Source of the DNA: Thermoleophilia bacterium
Lineage (GTDB): Bacteria; Actinomycetota; Thermoleophilia; Miltoncostaeales; Miltoncostaeaceae
Length of the DNA: 8,992 nucleotides
NCBI GenBank assembly: GCA_029861485.1
Contig: JAOTZF010000061.1
Location: 1-8,992 of the forward strand
Direction: 5' to 3'
Shown here: piece after piece, positions 5,595 through 8,992 of the stretch
Numbering within the stretch: position 1 is the stretch's first letter
Layout of the letters: the number at the start of each line of letters is the position of its first letter
Program-made: the position numbers and the translations under genes
Notes under the pieces: generated by a model
The model's input: the letters and a program-made list of their open reading frames with translations, nothing else
Databases searched by the model: none
What the model was told of the DNA's origin: nothing

Positions 5595-6172
5595 GTGGAC
5601 CCCGGGCCCTTGAGCGCGACCTCATAGCCGTCGCCGGAGCGCCAGGCGGCGATGGCCGTACCGGCGGCGGCCACGGCGAGCTGCCCGCCCGCCGCGGTGC
5701 CGAGCGTCGTCGCGGGCTGCCAGTCGCCGGCCGCGGGGCGGACGGCCGCCCTCAAATCTCCCGTTGAGGCTCCCGGCGGCACCTCGGCCCAGATCGCGCC
5801 GACGTCACCCTCGCGATCGATCGCCAGCGTGGGCAGCGCCCCAACCGGGTGTGGCACGCTGTCAGTGCTCCAGCCGCTTTGGGGAGTGCCGAGGTCGACC
5901 ACCGAGCGGCCGACCTGCCACCCTGATGTACCGATCTCGACCCACGCCACCGTGGCGATGCCGCCGGGAGTGATCTCGAGCACCGGAGAGCCCGAGCGGA
6001 CATCTCTCGGCCCCGGCACGGCGCGAGCGTTTGGCCAGTCACCGGCGAGGCCGGCGCGAAAGCTCCACTTCAGCCCGTCCTCATCGCGCCAGACCACGAC
6101 TGCCCGCCCGGTGGCGTCGATCGCCGACCGCACGTCGGCGGGGCGCTCGAAGGTCAGCTTGGAGACCCGCAC
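5537..6172 (-). CDS. Fragment 2 of the broken gene: propeller-like repeats
   Basis: Open from GTG 6172, although the homologous frame continues upstream to the palindrome, so this GTG is probably an internal valine. It encodes four further units with recurrent Gly-x-Ala-x-x-x-Trp strands: GRAVVVWRDE, GIATVAWVE, GDVGAIWAE and GTAIAAWRS, each followed by a Trp-Pro turn (DWPNARAV, GWSTDSVP, DWQPATTL, TWSPPESL). The frame runs off at WQGR*, whereas the next frame continues the pattern with VAGAMRIDRNAAGDAVFIW. Confidence 0.6.
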   Translation of the reverse strand: MRVSKLTFERPADVRSAIDATGRAVVVWRDEDGLKWSFRAGLAGDWPNARAVPGPRDVRSGSPVLEITPGGIATVAWVEIGTSGWQVGRSVVDLGTPQSGWSTDSVPHPVGALPTLAIDREGDVGAIWAEVPPGASTGDLRAAVRPAAGDWQPATTLGTAAGGQLAVAAAGTAIAAWRSGDGYEVALKGPGSTWSPPESLPLSGRASWQGR

Positions 6173-6197
6173 CGGTGCGGCGTATGGGCCACCCGCG

Positions 6198-6219
6198 CTA
6201 CGTGCGCGCGCGCACGTAG
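6198..6219. repeat. 22-nt perfect palindrome with alternating GC core at a frameshift site
   Basis: CTACGTGCGCG followed directly by CGCGCACGTAG, its exact reverse complement. The centre is an alternating purine-pyrimidine GC tract (potential Z-DNA or cruciform). The TAG that ends fragment 1 lies within its left arm on the minus strand. Confidence 0.92.
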
Positions 6220-6425
6220 GCGCCGTAACGGATCGTGGACTGGGAGACGTAGGCGACCACGTTGGCTCCGGCGGAGTTCATCGCGACATCGGACTGCCAC
6301 GACTCGGCCCGAGGAGTGTTGAGCACGGTCGTGGGCGCGGCGCTTGCCGACCCCGCCCAGCCGAGCAGGGCGAGCCCCACAATGAGCAGCGCCGTAGGCG
6401 CACTGATGGCTCTTGTCAGCGGCAC
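6198..6425 (-). CDS. Fragment 1 of the broken gene: signal peptide and first propeller-like unit
   Basis: From GTG 6425 this segment encodes MPLTRAISAPTALLIVGLAL, then LGWAGSASA|APTTVL, a textbook Sec signal peptide with an AxA site. The first repeat unit follows (SDVAMNSAGANVVAYVSQ...). It ends at a TAG that lies inside the 22-nt palindrome. Continuing one frame over gives ARSAGGPYAAPVRVSKLTF, which joins seamlessly to the next segment, so the stop is very likely not the natural end. The alternative TTG start at 6491 would add 22 Gly/Arg-rich residues. Confidence 0.6.
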   Translation of the reverse strand: MPLTRAISAPTALLIVGLALLGWAGSASAAPTTVLNTPRAESWQSDVAMNSAGANVVAYVSQSTIRYGAYVRART

Positions 6426-6501
6426 GCCAACAGGTTGGCCGAGCGAATGCTCGCCACCACCCGGCCGCCCACGGACGCCCGCTGCGGACAACCCGCCGCG
6501 G
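6426..6501 (-). promoter_or_regulatory. Antiporter-propeller gene spacer with two inverted repeats
   Basis: Between the antiporter stop and GTG 6425 lie two inverted repeats: GCCAAC-AG-GTTGGC (6426-6439), abutting the start codon, and CGAGC-GAAT-GCTCG (6440-6453). They are adjacent and could be a weak terminator for the antiporter mRNA or an operator over the downstream start. No clear Shine-Dalgarno for GTG 6425 is visible. Confidence 0.3.
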
Positions 6502-8409
6502 CTAGTCGTCCTCCCTGCCCAGCCCTGAGCGCGACGCGACGTCGCGCCTCAGCGACTCCGTGTCCCACCCGGCATCGCGCTTCTCGAGATCGTCGTCCTC
6601 GAGATCCGAGCGAAGGGTCTGCTCCAACAGCGCAATGCGCTCGCGGGCCTCGCTGATGGGCACGGTGTGATCTTCGCCGGCCAACTCGGCCATCTCGCGC
6701 AGATGGTACTCGTCGTGGTAGCGGAAGTTGCGCGCCGAGCGCACGGCTTGGTGCCTGCGGAAGCCGAGCATGCCGAGCGCGTCGGTGCCCATCCTGAGGC
6801 CCGAATCGAGCGTCTCGCGATAGACGTGCTCGACGCCGGCGTTGAGCAGACGGGTGGCGGCGCGCCGATCCCGGGCGCGGGCGAGAATCGTGAGATGGGG
6901 AAAGCTGTGGTGGATCTTGTGCACCAGCTCCACCTGCTTGTCGACGTCGCCCATCGACAGCACGATGAGCCTGGCCTGCTCGGCGCCCGCAGCGCGCAGC
7001 AGATCCGTGCGAGACGCATCACCGTAGAACGACTTGATTCCGAGCTTGCGAAGCACCTCGATGTGATCGGGGTTGTTGTCGAGCACTGTCACCCCGACGT
7101 CGTTCGCTCGCAGCAGCCGGCCCACATAGTTCCCGAAGCGCCCGAATCCGGCCATGATGACCGGGTTCTCCTCGTCCACCGCGTCGGGCGTGCGCTCGTC
7201 GGTGGGCTTGGTGCCGAAGTTCGGCAATAGGACGTACTCGGCGAGCAGCAGCAAGAGGGGCGTCACTGCCATCGAGATCGCCACCGCCGCGATCAAAGGC
7301 GATGTAAGCGAGTCCGTGAGCACCCCACCCTCCTCGGCGATGGAGAACAGGACGAACGCAAACTCCCCGCCCTGGGCCAGCGCGAACGCGAAGATCGTGC
7401 GCTGATCAAATCCCATGCCGAAGCGCACGCCCAGGGCGTAGAGCACGGAGAGCTTCACGATTACGAGCCCGACGACGATCAGAGCGATGTTGAGCCAGTC
7501 CTCGGTGATGACGTCGAGATCGATCGACGCGCCCACGGAGATGAAGAACAAGCCCAGCAGCAAACCCTTAAAGGGCTCGATGTCTCCCTCGAGCTCGTGG
7601 CGATACTCGCTGTCGGCCAGCACCACGCCGGCAAGAAAGGTGCCCAAGGCCGGTGAGAGCCCCACCTCGGTCATGAGCAGCGTGATGCCCACGACGATCA
7701 GGAGGGCCGCGGCGGTGAAGACCTCCCGGATGCCGGCGCTGGCGATGAAGCGGAAGGTCGGTCGAAGCAGGAAGCGACCGACGCCGATCAGCCCTACTAC
7801 TACGCCGATGATCACCAGCGCCTGCGCATATCCCGACAGACCGGAGATCAGGGTCTCGTCCGCGCTGTGGCCCTCGCCGTCGGTCATCTCGTTGACGGCG
7901 AGCAGCGGCAACAGGGCAATGATGGGGATCACCGCAATGTCCTGAAACAGCAGCACCGAGAAGCCGTTCTGACCGGCCTCGGTGCGCATCAGGTCCTTCT
8001 CGTTGAAGGTCTGCAAGACGATCGCCGTGGACGAGAGCGCCAGGATGAGCCCGATGGCGAGCGCGATCTGCCAGCTGTAGCCGAGCGCGAGCGTGGCGGC
8101 GCCGATGATCGCCGCTGTGAGCACGACCTGCAGCCCGCCCAGGCCGAGGATGGAGGTCCTGAGGTTCCAGAGCTTCTGCGGCTGCAGCTCCAGCCCGATC
8201 ACGAAGAGCATGATCACGACACCGAACTCGGCGAAGTGGAGGACGTCTTCGCCCTCGTCGCCGACGAATCCCAGTCCAAACGGCCCGATGACGAAGCCCG
8301 CGATCAGATAGCCGAGGACCGACCCGAGTCCGAGGCGCTTGGCGACCGGAACCGCCACGACGGCGGCGACCAGGTAGACGAACGCCTGGACGAAGATGTC
8401 GTCAGCCAC
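6502..8409 (-). CDS. Kef-type CPA2 cation:proton antiporter with C-terminal RCK (TrkA-N) domain
   Basis: An inner-membrane K+ efflux/proton antiporter of 635 residues; the family protects cells from electrophiles by acidifying the cytoplasm. Residues 1 to about 395 form the CPA2 membrane domain: about 12 hydrophobic segments, the ion-site motif LLFQDIAVIP (D157), and the Kef hallmark HELEGDIEPFKGLLLGLFFI followed by SVGASID (271-297). Residues 416-535 form the RCK/TrkA-N Rossmann fold: GFGRFGNYVGRLL (421-433), acidic nucleotide-ribose residue D444 in VLDNN, YGDASRTDLLRAAG, and ARARD near 510. An acidic, Arg-rich tail follows. Length matches E. coli KefB/KefC (601/620). The start is GTG 8409, because GGAGAG lies 7 nt upstream and the protein then begins ADDIFVQAFVYLVAA; the frame is open further back but only over the neighbour's coding region. 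It overlaps the oxidoreductase stop by 8 nt, implying translational coupling. Signature residues are a mix of KefB and KefC, so no symbol is assigned. Confidence 0.94.
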   Translation of the reverse strand: MADDIFVQAFVYLVAAVVAVPVAKRLGLGSVLGYLIAGFVIGPFGLGFVGDEGEDVLHFAEFGVVIMLFVIGLELQPQKLWNLRTSILGLGGLQVVLTAAIIGAATLALGYSWQIALAIGLILALSSTAIVLQTFNEKDLMRTEAGQNGFSVLLFQDIAVIPIIALLPLLAVNEMTDGEGHSADETLISGLSGYAQALVIIGVVVGLIGVGRFLLRPTFRFIASAGIREVFTAAALLIVVGITLLMTEVGLSPALGTFLAGVVLADSEYRHELEGDIEPFKGLLLGLFFISVGASIDLDVITEDWLNIALIVVGLVIVKLSVLYALGVRFGMGFDQRTIFAFALAQGGEFAFVLFSIAEEGGVLTDSLTSPLIAAVAISMAVTPLLLLLAEYVLLPNFGTKPTDERTPDAVDEENPVIMAGFGRFGNYVGRLLRANDVGVTVLDNNPDHIEVLRKLGIKSFYGDASRTDLLRAAGAEQARLIVLSMGDVDKQVELVHKIHHSFPHLTILARARDRRAATRLLNAGVEHVYRETLDSGLRMGTDALGMLGFRRHQAVRSARNFRYHDEYHLREMAELAGEDHTVPISEARERIALLEQTLRSDLEDDDLEKRDAGWDTESLRRDVASRSGLGREDD

Positions 8410-8992
8410 TGACGCGCTCTCCGACGAAGGCCATCGCCGCCTCCGAGTTGATGCGATCGTGCTCGCGGACGGCATCGCGATTGACCGCGCCGTCACGCAG
8501 GGCCTCCACGAGGCGGCGGTAGTCATCGGCGTGCCCGAGTACCTCCTCGGGCGTCATGTGCAGCGAACCATGGGCGACGAACGGCGGCAGGTAGTCCATG
8601 CCGCAGAGCCGGGCAGTCTGCTCGAACGGCACCAGAAGCTCGCGGATGGTGAAGCGGTTGATGCCATCGCGCCGGTAGGCACTCTCGCGACCGCCGGTGG
8701 TGATGACCTGCAGGACGGTCTTGCCCATGAGAGCCTCGCCGCCACGGCCATAGGCCCAGCCGTGCGCCAGCACGAGGTCCTGGTACTCCTTGAGAATGGA
8801 GGGGCTGGAATACCAATAGAAGGGGTGGTGCAGCACGATGATGTCGTGTTTCACGAGAAGCGCCTGCTCGTGCTCGACCCGGATATCGAGATCCGGATAC
8901 GCCTCGTAGAGATCGCGGAAGGTGACCCCGGGCAGATCTCGGACGGCCTCGATCAGCACCGCGTTCACCCGCGACTTTTCGAGCGCGGGATG
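8402..8992 (-). CDS. KefF/KefG-like NAD(P)H oxidoreductase, ancillary protein of the Kef antiporter (N-terminus outside window)
   Basis: A flavodoxin-2-fold quinone reductase-type protein; 196 residues are visible and probably under ten are missing at the N-terminus, since the frame is open to the edge and begins HPALEKSRVNAVLIE, matching the early HPxxxS loop of the family. Further matches recalled from E. coli KefF/KefG: LYEAYPDLDI, EQALLVKHDIIVLHHPFYWY, SSPSILKEYQDLVLAHGWAY with GRGGEALMGK, ITTGGRESAYRRDGINRF, and LLVPFEQTARLCGMDYLPPF. HGWAYGxGG is KefF-like, whereas ESAYRxDxxNR and the PFE..A..C.M segment are KefG-like, so it cannot be assigned to either. In E. coli these proteins bind FMN and the antiporter's cytoplasmic domain and are needed for full activity. 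Here it lies upstream and overlaps the antiporter gene by 8 nt (GTGGCTGA), the same gene order as in E. coli. Confidence 0.92.
   Translation of the reverse strand, partial: HPALEKSRVNAVLIEAVRDLPGVTFRDLYEAYPDLDIRVEHEQALLVKHDIIVLHHPFYWYSSPSILKEYQDLVLAHGWAYGRGGEALMGKTVLQVITTGGRESAYRRDGINRFTIRELLVPFEQTARLCGMDYLPPFVAHGSLHMTPEEVLGHADDYRRLVEALRDGAVNRDAVREHDRINSEAAMAFVGERVSG
8417..8422 (-). promoter_or_regulatory. Ribosome-binding site deciding the antiporter start
   Basis: GGAGAG on the minus strand, 7 nt before GTG 8409, within the last codons of the oxidoreductase gene. It supports the overlapping start rather than a longer N-terminal extension. Confidence 0.7.

Larger units (their letters stand above)
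4387..6425 (-). pseudogene. Secreted propeller-like/INQRI-repeat protein gene, interrupted by three frameshifts
   Basis: Four successive open segments in three frames join into one sensible protein of about 680 residues. It has a signal peptide (PLTRAISAPTALLIVGLALL, then an ASA cleavage site), about eight 45-60 residue units of the type 'ID..G.AV..W ... A.VR..G.W..P..L' resembling a beta-propeller, and three INQRI repeats ending near a TGA at 4389-4387. Frame changes occur at the palindrome 6198-6219, between about 5537 and 5594, and at 4710-4714. The last two are each repaired by one added base in a 5-nt homopolymer (G run 5569-5573, C run 4710-4714). There are no in-frame stops or eroded repeats elsewhere, so it is a very recent pseudogene or the sequence has errors. 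The start chosen is GTG 6425, which opens directly at the signal peptide; a TTG at 6491 is the alternative. Function unknown; probably an exported surface or extracellular protein. It lies 76 nt after the antiporter gene on the same strand. Confidence 0.75.

Noticed and set aside
4387..6425. Programmed ribosomal frameshifting as the explanation of the three frame changes
   Set aside because: No slippery heptamer with downstream pseudoknot was recognised, and three such events in one bacterial gene would be exceptional; homopolymer and palindrome errors or mutations explain it more simply.
5652..6656. A 334-codon open frame on the plus strand
   Set aside because: It is antisense to the propeller-repeat gene and the 3' end of the antiporter, is Pro/Ser/Arg-rich, and has no motif or ribosome-binding site.
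8410..8526. Longer antiporter start at 8526
   Set aside because: The extra 39 residues lie fully inside the oxidoreductase gene in another frame and look non-coding; GTG 8409 has GGAGAG at the right distance.
1..8992. CRISPR array, insertion sequence, prophage or toxin-antitoxin/defence island
   Set aside because: No regularly spaced short direct repeats, no transposase, integrase or nuclease motifs, and no target-site duplications were seen; the only tRNA is not flanked by an integrase or a repeated tRNA 3' end.

Overview
The window is GC-rich chromosomal DNA with frequent GTG and TTG starts. The Actinobacteria-like proteins, with no phage or transposon genes, suggest a soil actinobacterium, possibly of the Solirubrobacterales/Thermoleophilia. 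That placement is an inference from base composition and gene style; no marker gene here proves it.

Left part (1-2678), housekeeping. The window opens inside the C-terminal half of a NagA-type N-acetylglucosamine-6-phosphate deacetylase. It converges on, and overlaps by 8 nt, a minus-strand nitrilase-superfamily amidohydrolase resembling Nit1. Divergent from the amidohydrolase is a 77-residue NifU C-terminal-domain (Nfu) Fe-S scaffold protein. A perfect 10-bp hairpin then separates the Nfu gene from a minus-strand tRNA-Pro(CGG). Next is a six-helix PAP2/Aur1-like membrane phosphatase.

Middle (2679-4374), cell wall and a small regulator. About 180 nt with several inverted repeats precedes a 64-residue HTH-like protein that has a strong Shine-Dalgarno site. 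Next is a secreted PBP4-type D-Ala-D-Ala carboxypeptidase with all three SxxK/SxN/KTG motifs.

Right part, minus strand (4387-8992). The upstream gene pair is a KefF/KefG-like flavodoxin-fold oxidoreductase (cut by the window edge) overlapping by 8 nt a full-length Kef-type CPA2 cation/proton antiporter with a C-terminal RCK/TrkA-N domain. This is the same pairing as E. coli kefF-kefC and kefG-kefB: an electrophile-gated K+ efflux system. Downstream of it is the oddest locus of the window: a secreted protein of about 680 residues with a signal peptide, about eight propeller-like repeats and three C-terminal 'INQRI' repeats. Its reading frame is interrupted three times. One break sits inside a perfect 22-nt palindrome, and the other two can each be repaired by one extra base in a 5-nt homopolymer. 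The same gene holds a second perfect palindrome of 24 nt. It is either a recent pseudogene or a set of sequence errors.

No CRISPR array, insertion sequence, prophage or obvious defence system was seen. The best candidates for undescribed biology are the INQRI repeat domain, the palindromes in its gene, and the inverted-repeat-rich leader of the small HTH gene.
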